Below, piece by piece: positions 21,236 through 31,568 of a DNA stretch of 64,000 bases. Made by a program: the position numbers and the translations under genes. The notes under the pieces are model-generated. The model was not told where the DNA came from. It saw only the letters and a list, made by a program, of their open reading frames with translations, and ran no database searches. Numbering within the stretch: the first letter of the stretch is position 1; every line of letters begins with the position of its first letter. Origin of the DNA: Platerodrilus igneus (taxonomy: Eukaryota; Arthropoda; Insecta; Coleoptera; Lycidae); the NCBI GenBank assembly GCA_036346225.1, contig JARFIW010000999.1:4571001-4635000 (forward strand), given 5' to 3'.

Positions 21236-21236
<1 letters not shown>
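19130..21236 (-). mobile_element. Penelope-like element 1 with inverted termini
   Basis: A partial reverse transcriptase plus GIY-YIG endonuclease (19720-20640) lies between two inverted arms of about 545 bases, 19131-19675 and about 20663-21206. The arms are nearly identical inverses and each carries the GATCCTAGG...GGATCGAAACGTAAATAAA landmark (19185-19215; 21119-21150). Penelope-like elements are known for odd terminal arrangements including inverted copies. Here the 5' part of the polymerase is absent and an inverted copy of the 3' end is joined in its place. (TA)n lies on both sides. Confidence 0.8.
19720..20640 (-). pseudogene. Penelope-like reverse transcriptase C-terminus and GIY-YIG endonuclease
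   Basis: Read leftwards, the thumb of a Penelope-type reverse transcriptase begins near 20640: FTYELEQHGKLPFLDILVSK, then YRKPTHTNRYLNFDSNHP, then RAKLISSNEEILKKEKDLI (20207-20404). Stops and frame changes follow (20040-20200). The GIY-YIG nuclease is recognisable as TRPFEVRLKEHK-like sequence near 20010-20040 and ICQHAWDSSHKIKWEDAKII...RKIKEAAYI (19720-19959). This nuclease nicks target DNA in the Penelope group. The catalytic palm and fingers are missing. The protein is broken in several places. Confidence 0.85.

Positions 21237-21275
<39 letters not shown>
21237..21275. repeat. (TA)n microsatellite between Penelope-like element 1 and R-A
   Basis: About 18 TA units following GGGAG, the end of the Penelope-like element, and preceding TACTCATATTTAGACC of unit R-A. 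Confidence 0.9.
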
Positions 21276-21277
<2 letters not shown>

Positions 21278-23531
21278 CTCATATTTAGACCAGGGTAGAA
21301 AATTAAATAATCACATCAAATAATTTTAATCACCGTGTATAAGGAATTTTATTAGATAATACGCTTTATTAAAACACCGTGGAGAATAAAAATTCATTCG
21401 TTTCAGTAAAAATAAGAGATTTAAAATCATGTACAAGACGCTTTATATCGAAAGAAACAGTATTAACAAGCTCTACGGGTAATGTAATTATTCCGAGGAA
21501 AGAAACAAATGGAAATTACGTGCAAAATTTATATTAATTAACTCTATTTTAAGTAACCGGTATTGAACAAAACGTACAGATAGTAATTGAATATTTAATT
21601 AGGATTCACTAAAAATTAAAGGGTATTATTTTTAATTGAAGTTAATTGAATCGTTAGTAACAGATAATATCTATAGAAACTTGTAAAAACCCAATAAAAT
21701 GCAAATCCTAGAAGTGTTACTTAGAAGTAGGATGTTTGAACACACCTGCGTATTTTAAAAGGCAATTTCAGTTTAATTTGTTTAGATAAACATGTCGATT
21801 CTAAGGATATTGGAAACGGTCAGATGCTTTAGCACGAAATACAAAACAGGGTTTATTTAAAAGCTCATTCGGCGAAAATTTTGCAGATAATTAATGGTTT
21901 CAAAGAATCTTGGAGAAACCGGGGCTTAATATTCACGGGAAGGTGCGATACGGGGTTATTTAACCCAGATAGTCCACATGGACTGGAAAATAATCGATAA
22001 TAAAGAATATCAATTTGCACCAATACGAACAGGTTAGAAAAGGAAAGAGAAAATGCGTCAAGCAAAGACATATAGTAAAAGGCGTGATTTAAGCAACGTC
22101 ACGAGGGTCACAATTGGTTGAAAATAGGATGCAAATATCAGAGGTAGAAACAACGATTTCTGTACAAAATTAATTAGTTTTTCTCGGACATGTTTGCGTG
22201 CCGTGTGAGAATTTCTGAGATTTTCAACTGGCGAGTGCAAAATTCGTAAAAACCGACGCGCGAGCTACGGAATGGGAACATAGAATGACGAAATTCTAGA
22301 AACTGTCTGTTTTGAGGACTCGACCGACAGACAGGCTAATCGCTATATATACCGAGGTGAATATAAACAAGCTCTCTGACATCTGCGACTTGATTCAATG
22401 CGTTAAACAGTGTTTTTTTAGTGTGATAGAATCATTTAAAGTTTGCTCGTATATTTTGGTGATGTAAAACAGTTTATTCTTTACGTGCTAACATGAATAT
22501 ACTTTAGTGCACTTAGATACAAGGTAATAAAATTTAGTATCACTGTACCAATTAGCAAAATTTACAACGACAAATGTATACACAAAAGTAGGCAGTTTTG
22601 GCGTATATTGGTGAAAGAAGTATGAAGTTCTTTGTTATTTTTCGGGGGTATTAATACTTAAATGGTTCAAAAACGTGTCTGGATCCACCAAACAAGGGTC
22701 AGATATACACAGATGAGTTCCGGAAAAGCCCTGAAACAACTTTAAATAAATGGTGATGGAGAAAATTTTAAAAGCGTTGAGAATCAGAAGCTGTAAATAT
22801 AATCCAGTTGGAATGGTGTGATTAACAAAAGGGACGATGTACATTGAAGCTACGAGTGCTGCAACCTTCAGGTAAATTATACTATTTTGTTTGAACTTTG
22901 ATATTTTTGTGTGTGTTGAATAACTTTATAATTGATTTACTTTAAATGGACATTAGTGAAATTGTGCTCACAATAAAATTTTAATTTTAAGGTGAAATTT
23001 GCTTGTTTAAGTAGAAAGGGGTATTTAGTATTGATGTTCTGGATTATGATGAAATTTTGGGTATGCCTTTGAGCTCAATTAGACGAACCTGGTTAATTAA
23101 CGTAAAGGGGTGGTAGATGCTCCCTTTGTACTCAGACTCCGGTCTGCATATATTGTTATATTAATTAGTAGGCATCCTACAAGGACTTTAATTCTGGATG
23201 CACATAAAATGATAATAAAATTAATCTTGAAATTCTTTTTAAAACTGAAATTTATGCTGAGTTTTAATTTTGAAATTTTAATGTATTGTGAATATTGATG
23301 TAAATAGAGTTAACGTTGATGTTTGTGGTAGGAATGTGTTTGTTTTTTTTTATGAATGAGGAGGTTTATTAACTAGAGGAGCAGCCGAGGCGATGAACAG
23401 AAGAAAGTCAATGGACCAACACAGTTAAGGTAATGAATAGCTTTTTGTAGGATTCACAGCATTCTTGACATCCAATTCGTAGAGGCTCGATTCGAAAAGC
23501 GGAGTTCCCGTATTTTGGTGGGTTCACAGCA
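21276..23531 (+). mobile_element. unit R-A: long LTR-like unit
   Basis: This unit of about 2.25 kb is highly similar to R-B (24665-26941), R-C (29092-31352, inverted) and R-D (55927-58122). It begins TACTCATATTTAGACCAGGG and ends GGTTCACAGCA|ATATAT. It holds a TATA box (22343-22351), two possible splice donors (CAAGGTAATAA near 22520; CAGGTAAATT near 22870), a short coding-like tail (about 23360-23420) and a primer-site-like block (TTGACATCCAATTCGTAGAGGC at 23467). Shared landmarks with S units, such as GAACACACCTGCGTATTTTAAAAGG near 21737, show the two are sister families. The small frames inside are not conserved as proteins. Confidence 0.6.
22343..22351 (+). promoter_or_regulatory. TATA box of unit R-A
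   Basis: GCTATATATACCG is conserved at the same place in R-B (about 25731) and R-D (about 56973), with a TTATATAA variant in R-C. Conservation across copies and position in the middle of the unit suit an LTR promoter. Confidence 0.5.
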
Positions 23532-23541
23532 ATATATATAT

Positions 23542-24036
23542 AGAACTTGATGTTGGTTTTTGGGATGTTTTCGTTCGAAAAAATTATATGCTATAAATCC
23601 ATTTCTACGTTTCGGGTATTTTTTTACCCTTAATCATGTGCTAAAAAGGAGTGAAAACAGCTGTAACTTTACAACTGTGGATTATGTATAAATTTAAAGA
23701 CTATTGACTAATAATTAAAAATATTAAACAGCATGTAACGTTGACGTTGACTTAAATGTCAAATATTTAAAAAAATTTACATGTGCATACTTTGAATAAG
23801 CTGTTAGTCAACTTTACATGCTGTTTAATATTTTTAATTATTAGTCAATAGTCTTTAAATTTATACATAATGTAGGTATAACACATAACTGTAAAGTTAC
23901 AGCTATTTCACTCCTTTTTAACACATGATTAAGGGTTAAAAAAATACCCGAAACGTAGTGATAAATAAATGGATTTATAGTATATAATTTTTCGAACGAA
24001 AGCATCCCAAAAACCAACATCAAGCTCTATTTATTT
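23542..24036. repeat. near-perfect foldback with Penelope-like end signature
   Basis: The arms of roughly 200 bases, 23542-23745 and 23818-24036, are inverse copies (for example ATTATTAGTCAATAGTCTTT) around a centre of about 70 bases. Each arm carries ACCCGAAACGTAG preceded by a GGGT...ACCC hairpin, parallel to the Penelope-like ends elsewhere. I see no coding sequence. It is probably two Penelope-like 3' ends joined head to head. Confidence 0.6.
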
Positions 24037-24053
24037 ATATCGTTCGTAATAAA

Positions 24054-24059
<6 letters not shown>

Positions 24060-24092
<33 letters not shown>
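24060..24092. repeat. (TA)n microsatellite left of the solo LTR
   Basis: A (TA)n tract immediately before TGTTGCGATCC, where the solo LTR starts. Confidence 0.9.
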
Positions 24093-24097
<5 letters not shown>

Positions 24098-24621
24098 CGA
24101 TCCACTATTAGGCAACCCGTCAAACATACAAACGCCCGGGGCACAGCGTATTCTTCAGGATTCGAGAATCCTTCTAGAATATACTAGATAATGAGTCATA
24201 TCTTTAATGCAGGGTATATATAAGGCCGCCTATGAATGTAAGAGTCAGTCTATACTTGAATGTCTAATATAAATTATATCGTGTATAGTGAATGTAGTTG
24301 AGCTTTGAGTGTATATACATAAATGTTATATGAGCTAAACGTGTCTATTGTACATGCAGCTTGTAGTATACATAAATAAATAGAGCTTGGATTGAATAAT
24401 AGTTGTGTTAGTGTTGTTAGTGGACCTATGGTAAAAAAATTAGTTTAAGAAGATATTAGTGCTTGTTACTTCATTATTGTAATAGTGCTTCATTGTTAAG
24501 TGGACTGAAAACATCTATAAACAAGACATATACTGTTAATTAGACTTGTGAACAGTGAGTAATAAAGACTCTGGTTATTACTTGTTTTAAATTAAAGAAA
24601 CGCGGTAGCAGTAGCCCGCTT

Positions 24622-24623
<2 letters not shown>
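24093..24623 (+). mobile_element. 531-bp solo LTR inserted in (TA)n
   Basis: It starts TGTTGCGATCCACT and ends GTAGCCCGCTTCA, with ATAT on both sides, so it has TG...CA ends and a 4-bp target duplication. A TATA box (GGGTATATATAAGG at 24212-24225) and a late AATAAAG (24561) mark promoter and polyadenylation signal. There is no coding capacity. The form and the TATA-type target suit a Gypsy retrotransposon whose interior was lost by recombination between LTRs. Confidence 0.8.

Positions 24624-24664
<41 letters not shown>
24624..24664. repeat. (TA)n microsatellite right of the solo LTR
   Basis: About 20 TA units between the CA end of the solo LTR and the start of unit R-B. With 24060-24092 it was probably one tract before the LTR landed. 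Confidence 0.9.
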
Positions 24665-24665
<1 letters not shown>

Positions 24666-26941
24666 TCATATTTAGACCAGGGTAGAAAATTAAATAATCA
24701 AATCAAATAATTTTAATTACCGTGTATAAGGAATTTCATTAAATAATACGCTTTATTAAAACCTTGAAGCATAAATAAACTCGGTCGTTTCAGTAAAAAT
24801 AAGAAATTTAAATTATCTATAAGACGCTTTACATCAAAAGAAGCAGTATTGAAAAGCGCAGTGGATAATTTAATTATTCCTAAACAAATGGAAATTACGT
24901 GCAAAGTTTATATTAATTAACCCTATTTTAAGTAACCGGTAGTAAAACAAAGTGTACATATAATAATTAATAATTAAGGTGTATTCGCTAAAAATGAAAA
25001 GGATGGAAATCAATTTTAATTGGAGTTAATTAAACCGTTAATAACATATAATAAGCATAAAAGGCTTGTGAAAACCCAATAATAGTCAAATCGTAGGAAG
25101 GTTATTTAAAATGTTACGTTTGAACACCCTGCGTGTTTTAAAAGGCAATTTCAAGTTAATTTGTTTGGATAAACATGTTGATTCTAAGGATATTGGAAAC
25201 GATCAGATGCTTTAGCAGGAAATACAGAACACCTGCGTATTTTTAAAAAGCTCATTCTGCGTAAATTTGGCAAATAATTAATGTTTCAAAGAATCTTGGA
25301 GAAACCGGGACTTAGTATTTACGAGAATGTGCGATACGGGTTTATTAAACCCAGATAACAGTCCGCGTGGACTAAAATATAATCGATAATAAAGAATATA
25401 AATTTGCACCAATACGAACAGGTTAGAAAAGGAAAAGAAAATGCGTCAAGCAAAGACACATATTGTAAAGGGCGGGATTTAAGCAACGTCAAGAGGCTGC
25501 GATTGGTTAAAATAGGATGCATATATCAGAGGTAGAACAACAATTTCTGTATAAAAGTAATTAGTTTTTCTCGGACAACTTTGCGGGCCGTGTTGAAATT
25601 TTCTGAGATCTCAATGGGGTGAGTACTAAATTCATAAAATCGACGTGCAGGCTACAGACTGGGAACGTAGAATAAGGAATTCGTTGGAATTACCCGTTTT
25701 AGGGAACAAAGCGACGTGTCGGCTATTCGCTATATATACAGGCGGAATATGTGTTTCTCTCTTAGACTCTTAGACTTTCGACGATTCGATGCGTTAAAAG
25801 CTCGTGCATCCGCGACTTGATATTAAACAGTGCATTTTAGTTTGATTAAATAATTTAAAGTGTGCTAGTATATTTTAGTGACTCAAAATAGTTGGTTATT
25901 TTACGTGCTAACATGAATGTACTTCAGTGCACTTAGATACAAGGTAATAAAAGTTTATTATCACGGTACCAATTAGTAAAATTTACAACGACAAATGTAT
26001 ACCCAAAAGTAGGCAGTTTTGGCGTATATTGGTAATATTGGTAAAAGGAAGTATGAATTTCTTTGCTATTTTGCGGGGTGTTAATGACTAAATGGTTCGT
26101 AAATGTGTCTGCATCCACTGAACCAGAGGCAGATATACACAGATGAGTTCCGGAAAAGCCTAGAAACAACTTTAAATTAATGGTGATGGAGAACATTTTA
26201 AAGCGTTGACAACTTGAAGCTGTAAATAGAATCCGGTTGGAATGGTGTGATTTACAAAAGGGACGATTACACTGAAGCTACGAGGACAATAACCTTCAGG
26301 TAAATTGTACTATTTTGTTTGACATTTTTGTGTGTATTGAATGACTTTATAATTGATTTACTTTAAATGGACATTAGTGGAATTTTTCTAACCATAAAAT
26401 TTAATTTTAAGATGAAATTTGCTTGTTTAAGTAAAAGGGTATTTTGTTTTGATGTTCGGGAATAGGATGAAACTTTGGGTAGGTCTTTGAGCTCAATTAG
26501 ACAAACCTGGTTAATTAACGTAAAGGGGTGGTAGATGCTCCTTTATACTCAGACTCCGGTCTGCTTATATTGTTATATTAATTAGTAGGCATCCAACAAG
26601 GACTTTAATTTTGGATGCACAGTAAAATGATAATAAAATTAATCCGGAAATTCTTTTAAAACTGAATTTTATGTTCAAATTTAATTTGAAAATTTAATGT
26701 ATTCTGAATATTGATGTAAATAGAGTTAACGTTGATGTTTGTGGTAGGAATGTGTTGTTTAATTTTTATGATTGAGAATGGAAGTTATCTAGAAGAGCAG
26801 CCGAGGCGATTAACAGAAGGAATCAACGGACCAGGTAATTCAAGAGGTTTCACAGCATTCTTGACGCCCAAACTGTGGGGCTCGAATGTTTTTTTTTAAA
26901 GGGCCAGTACCTGCAAAGATGAGAGGTTACACAGCATTCTA
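24665..26941 (+). mobile_element. unit R-B: long LTR-like unit
   Basis: This is the second plus-strand copy of the R family, with the same landmarks as R-A (TATA box near 25731, coding-like tail AGAGCAGCCGAGGCG near 26800). Its low end directly follows (TA)n. Its high end has a primer-site-like block, TTGACGCCCAAACTGTGGGG, at 26861-26880, flanked on both sides by CACAGCA (26851-26857 and 26931-26937). So one 'LTR end plus primer site' module has been duplicated about 80 bases apart. Confidence 0.6.
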
Positions 26942-27445
26942 TATATATTTGTTTGAGGATGATTTTCTTGGGTTATAGGTCAAAACATTAATATATACTT
27001 TTACATTTTATTGTGCCATAACCTCATTCGACCATACGTACGTTTCGACTGCTTAAGCCTTTTTCAATGGTTCAGTTATTCCTATAAATTAATTTACTAA
27101 TATACTAACTACTATACTACCCTTATATAACCTACCCTTATATAATTTTGTCACTTACCCTAAACTATTCTATTCGTTATACATTTAACAACTAAATAAA
27201 CTAAGCCTATTTGTATGTCATTTACAAGTACGTTACAAAATTCTTAACCTACCTTATTGTTGAATGTGTGTATATAACCGCATGTGTTGTATTAATACAA
27301 AATGTTATCCTAAGCTATCTATTATCTATTATTACATTGCTATCACTCCAGAAAACCTGATCATCTATTTTAAATTATATATCTATATCGGATATTTTTC
27401 AATTTTGTGTCCATTAGTTTTTTTTATTATTATTTTTATGTTTAT

Positions 27446-28250
27446 TTACTTAATAAAATTATGATAGATTTTACTCAAATTTTTTATATCTATTTTGTCA
27501 TTAATTGCTGTGGGATTTAATGTTATGAAAATCATTTCATATAACTCTCTTTTTCTTTGGTTTGATTCAATTTTAAGTATTGTCGTTTTCTCGTAATTAA
27601 ATTTGTGTTTATTTTGTGTTTCATGTTTAGTTAGGGCGGTCGCATTGTTTTTATCATATTTGTGTCCATTCAAACGATTCTCAAGATGCTGCATGCTCTG
27701 GCCAATGTATACACTGTCACATCCTTCTTGGCATGGGATCTTATATACGGTGTGGGTTTTATTATTTTTAGGTATTTTATCTTTTATTTTAGTAAATAGA
27801 TTTTTATTTAGGTTAATACTTTTATGAGTTGTATCTATATCGTATTTTTTAACTAGTTTTTGGATATTCTCAGATAACCTATTAATATATGGTAAAGTTA
27901 TATACGTTTTGTCATTTTTTTTATTTTTGCTTAAAATTTTTTGTTATGTTGTAGTATTTATTTATTTGTTTTTTAAAGATTGCATCTATAGAGTGTTTAG
28001 GGTAATTGTTTTCCATAAGAGCATGTTTAGCTTTTATAATTGCTTTATGTCTGTATTCAGGATTTGACAATTTTATGGCTCTGTCTGCCAAACCTATTAC
28101 CACGGCCTTTTTGTGGGCAATATGATGTTGCGAGTGATAGTTGATATACCTTCCCGACCACGTTTTCTTATTATACCATTCAGTTTTTAGTACCTGTTCT
28201 TTTTTGGTGTGTATAGTCATATCTAGAAAATTTAGTATATAAGATCCCAT
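27446..28250 (-). pseudogene. Penelope-like RT thumb and GIY-YIG endonuclease, left copy
   Basis: From the right, the thumb reads NFLDMTIHTKKEQVLKTEWY, then TWSGRYINYHSQHHIAHKKA and LADRAIKLSNPEYR (27921-28250). Frame breaks follow between 27750 and 27920. The nuclease then reads KIPCQEGCDSVYIGQS, MQHLENRLNGHKYD and ALTKHETQNKHKFNY, ending near 27446. YIG and the R...H..Y segment are the core of the GIY-YIG fold. The conserved Glu later in the fold would fall in KIESNQRKRELYEM. The palm with its catalytic aspartates is absent, so this is a 5'-truncated copy. Confidence 0.85.
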
Positions 28251-28537
28251 GCCAAGAAGGATGTGACAGTGTATACATTGGCCAGAGCATGCAGCATCTT
28301 GAGAATCGTTTGAATGGACACAAATATGATAAAAACAATGCGACCGCCCTAACTAAACATGAAACACAAAATAAACACAAATTTAATTACGAGAAAACGA
28401 CAATACTTAAAATTGAATCAAACCAAAGAAAAAGAGAGTTATATGAAATGATTTTCATAACATTAAATCCCACAGCAATTAATGACAAAATAGATATAAA
28501 AAATTTGAGTAAAATCTATCATAATTTAATTAAATAA
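28238..28537 (+). pseudogene. Penelope-like GIY-YIG endonuclease, inverted right copy
   Basis: This is the same GIY-YIG domain as at 27446-27750 but on plus. The frame is open through QEGCDSVYIG, MQHLENRLNGHKYD and ESNQRKRELYEMIFI and stops at 28535-28537. Its first bases are also the end of the minus-strand thumb (AAGATCCCATGCCAAG at 28239), so this is an exact inversion junction. One residue of the 82-aa open part differs from the left copy (NLIK for NFIK). Confidence 0.8.
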
Positions 28538-29049
28538 ATGAACAAAAAAATAATAATAATAAAAAAAACTAATGGGCATAAAATTGAGAAATATCGGATA
28601 TAAATATATAATTTAAAATAGAGGATCAGGTTTTCTGGAGTGATAGCAATGTATTAATAGATAATAGATAGCTTAGGATAACATTTTGTATTAATACAAC
28701 ACATGCGGTTATATACACACATTCAACAATAAGGTAGGTTAAGAATTTTGTAACGTACTTGTAAATGACATACAAATAGGCTTAGTTTATTTACTTGTTA
28801 AATGTATTACGAATAGAATACTTCAGGGTAAGTGATAAAATTATATAAGGGTAGGTAAGTATATTAGTAAATTAATTTATAGGAATGACTGAACCATTGA
28901 AAAAGGCTCAAGCAGTCGAAACGTACGTATGGTCGAATGAGGTTATGGCACAATAAAATGTAAAAGTATATATTAATGTTTTGACCGATAACCCAAGAAA
29001 ATCATCCTCAAACAAATATAGAGTGAAAAGGTCAAGAAAAATAAAAACA

Positions 29050-29053
<4 letters not shown>

Positions 29054-29091
<38 letters not shown>
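29054..29091. repeat. (TA)n microsatellite between Penelope-like element 2 and R-C
   Basis: About 19 TA units, followed by TTGATGTGATTCCCG of the inverted unit R-C. Confidence 0.9.
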
Positions 29092-29093
<2 letters not shown>

Positions 29094-31352
29094 ATGTGAT
29101 TCCCGTCAACAGGTGAATGGTCCTTTCTAAAATAAAACATTCGAGCCCCACAGATTGGGCGCCATGTTTGCTGTGATACCTCACCATTATTCGTGAACTA
29201 AGGTTTTCAAATCGAGCCCCAGCGTTGGGCCGTCATAGTTTGCTGTGAAACCTACAAAAAACCTCACCAGAGTAAAAAAAGATATTCGAACCTCTCAAAT
29301 TTGGCACCAAGATTTGCTGTGATTCTCACCCTGTTGAATCTCTTCTGATAATCGCCTCTTTACTCTTTCCGCCTCGGCTGCTCACCTAGTTAAAACTTTC
29401 ATCCTCATTCATAAAAAAAAACAAACACATTCCTACCACAAACATCAACGTTAACTCTATTTACATCAATATTCATAATACATTAAAATTTCAAAAATAA
29501 ATTGTAGCAGAAATTTCAGTATCATAAAATTTCAAGATTAAATTTGTCATCATTTTAATTTGCATCCAGAATTAAAGTCCTTGTAGGATGCCTACTAATT
29601 AATTTAACAATATTTGCAGACCTGAGTCTGAATACAAAGGGAGCATCTCCCACCCTTTTACGTTAATCAAACAGGTTAGTCTAATTGAGCTCAAAGACAG
29701 ACCCAAATTTTTATCATAATCAAGAACATAAACTGCTAAATACTCCTTTCTACTTAAACAAGAAAACTTCAACTTAAAATTAAAAATTTGTTGTTTGTAC
29801 AAATTCACTACTGCACATTTTTTAACAAACAAATTATAAAGTTATTCAACACACACCAAAACATCAAAAATCGAACAACAAAGCATAAGTTACCTGAAGG
29901 TTAATGCACTCCTGGCTCCAATGTACATCGTCCTTTGTTAATCACACCATTCCAACTGGGTTATGTTTACGCTTCTGATTCTGAACGCTTTTAAAATTTT
30001 CTACACCACCATTCATCTAAAATTGTTTCAGGGCTTCTCAGGACTCATCTAAGTATATCAAAATCTTGTTTTGTAGATCCAATCACGATTACGAATAACA
30101 TTTAATTATTAACACCCCCGAAAAATAGCAAAGAAATTCATACTTCTTTCACGCTATACCCCAAAACTGCCTTCTTTTGTTTATTCATTTATCGTTACTA
30201 ATTTCGATAATTGGTACAGTAATACTCGCAAATATAACTAGACTTTATTACCTTGTATCTTCTTTTCTAAGTGCACTAATGCATAATAACTTGTATCGTA
30301 GCACGTAAAGAGCAAACTGTTTTAAAGTATTCAATAATCACCAAAATATAAGAGCAAACTGTTTAAAGTATTGAATCAAAATCGAAAATCTAAGAGAGCG
30401 AAACTGTTTAAAGTCCGGGTTTATATAATAGCTCGCCTGTATGTCGGTTTTGTCCCGCGACGGACAGTTTTCAGAATTTCGCATACTATGTTCTCTTTTC
30501 GACAGTCCGGCACAGCGATTCTAAAAATTTGCACACGCGCCAGTTGAAAATCTAAGAATTTTCACACGGCTCGCAAACACGTCCGAGAACACTAATTAAT
30601 TTTGTATAGAAATCGTTTCGTTTACACCTCTCATATCTGCAACTTATTTCAACCAATCATTTCCTCGTGACGTTGCTCAAATCACGCCTTTTATTATCTA
30701 TGTCTCTGCCTTGCGCATTTTATCGGTCTTTTTCTAACTTGCTTCTAGTGGTGCAAATCGATACTCTTTACTATCGGTTATTTCAGTCCACGTGTATTCT
30801 TATTCGAGTTAAATAACCCCGTATCTAGCCTTCCCGTTAATATAAGCTACGGTTTATCCGACCGTTTGCAATATACGCAGAATTTTCCTGTTTATCCAAA
30901 CAAATTAAACTGAAATTGACTTTTAAAAATACGCAGGTGTGTGCTTCTAATTAACGTTTTAATATAATTCTCAGAGCTTTTATTTCATGGTATTTTAACC
31001 TTGGATTTTCACAGGCTTTTATGCTTATTATATTATTAATAATGGTTCAATTAACTCCAACTAAAATAATAATGAATGGCATTGACTTCTACCCTTTAAT
31101 TTTTAGCGAATACGCACTAAATATTAATTTATTATTTGTACACTTTGTTTAATACCCATTACTTAAAAATTGAATTAATTAATATAAATTTTGGACGTAA
31201 TTTCTATTTGTTTCTTGGAACAATTAAATTAAATACACGTTGAGCATTTTAATTCTGCTTCTTTTTATAGAAAGCGTCCTTATACACGGTGATTAAAATT
31301 ATTTGATGTCGTTAATTAATTTTCTACCCTGTTCTAAATTTGAGTATTTTAT
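29092..31352 (-). mobile_element. unit R-C: inverted long LTR-like unit with three primer-site-like blocks
   Basis: This is the minus-strand member of the R family. In its own direction it starts near 31352 (AATACTCAAATTTAGAACAGGG) and ends near 29092. Close to the end are three tandem blocks, each with the pattern CACAGCA, 3-5 bases, then TGGCGCCCAA-type sequence and a GGGGCTCGAA or similar box (29140-29175, 29210-29250, 29285-29325). A coding-like tail (AEAERVKRRLSEEIQQG) lies just upstream at about 29325-29380. It is more diverged than R-A and R-D. Confidence 0.6.
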
Positions 31353-31537
31353 ATAATAAAAAAATTATAAAACGTCCACCGTCAGTGTAGGATATAGTGT
31401 TAATTCTAGTATAGATGCACAAAACTTGGACATTGCTACTTTATTTGAACGGTTTAGAATGTACTTTAAATATTATAATTGGATCGTTGATGTTATAACT
31501 AATCGAAAGTGAATTCCCTTTGATAATTTTAAAATTC

Positions 31538-31568
<31 letters not shown>

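Larger units (their letters stand above)
26951..29053 (-). mobile_element. Penelope-like element 2 with inverted termini
   Basis: The reverse transcriptase thumb (27921-28250, minus) and GIY-YIG domain (27446-27750, minus) are followed by a second, inverted copy of the GIY-YIG domain and 3' end (28238-29020, plus). The arms, about 26960-27746 and 28238-29020, encode peptides identical at 81 of 82 residues, so the duplication is young. The two ends carry AGTCGAAACGTACG preceded by a short hairpin (27045-27065; 28905-28925). The 5' two thirds of the polymerase are missing. Confidence 0.85.

Noticed and set aside
18962..21323. Two frames starting MDRNVNKIDFKNYGWF, one on each strand
   Set aside because: They are the same Penelope-like terminal sequence read in the two inverted arms. 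The frame runs into (TA)n, giving IYIYIY, and is not a gene.
21865..26196. Several 60-90 aa minus-strand frames in R-A and R-B, and matching ones at 56590-57522
   Set aside because: They change length and frame between R copies and so are not conserved as proteins.
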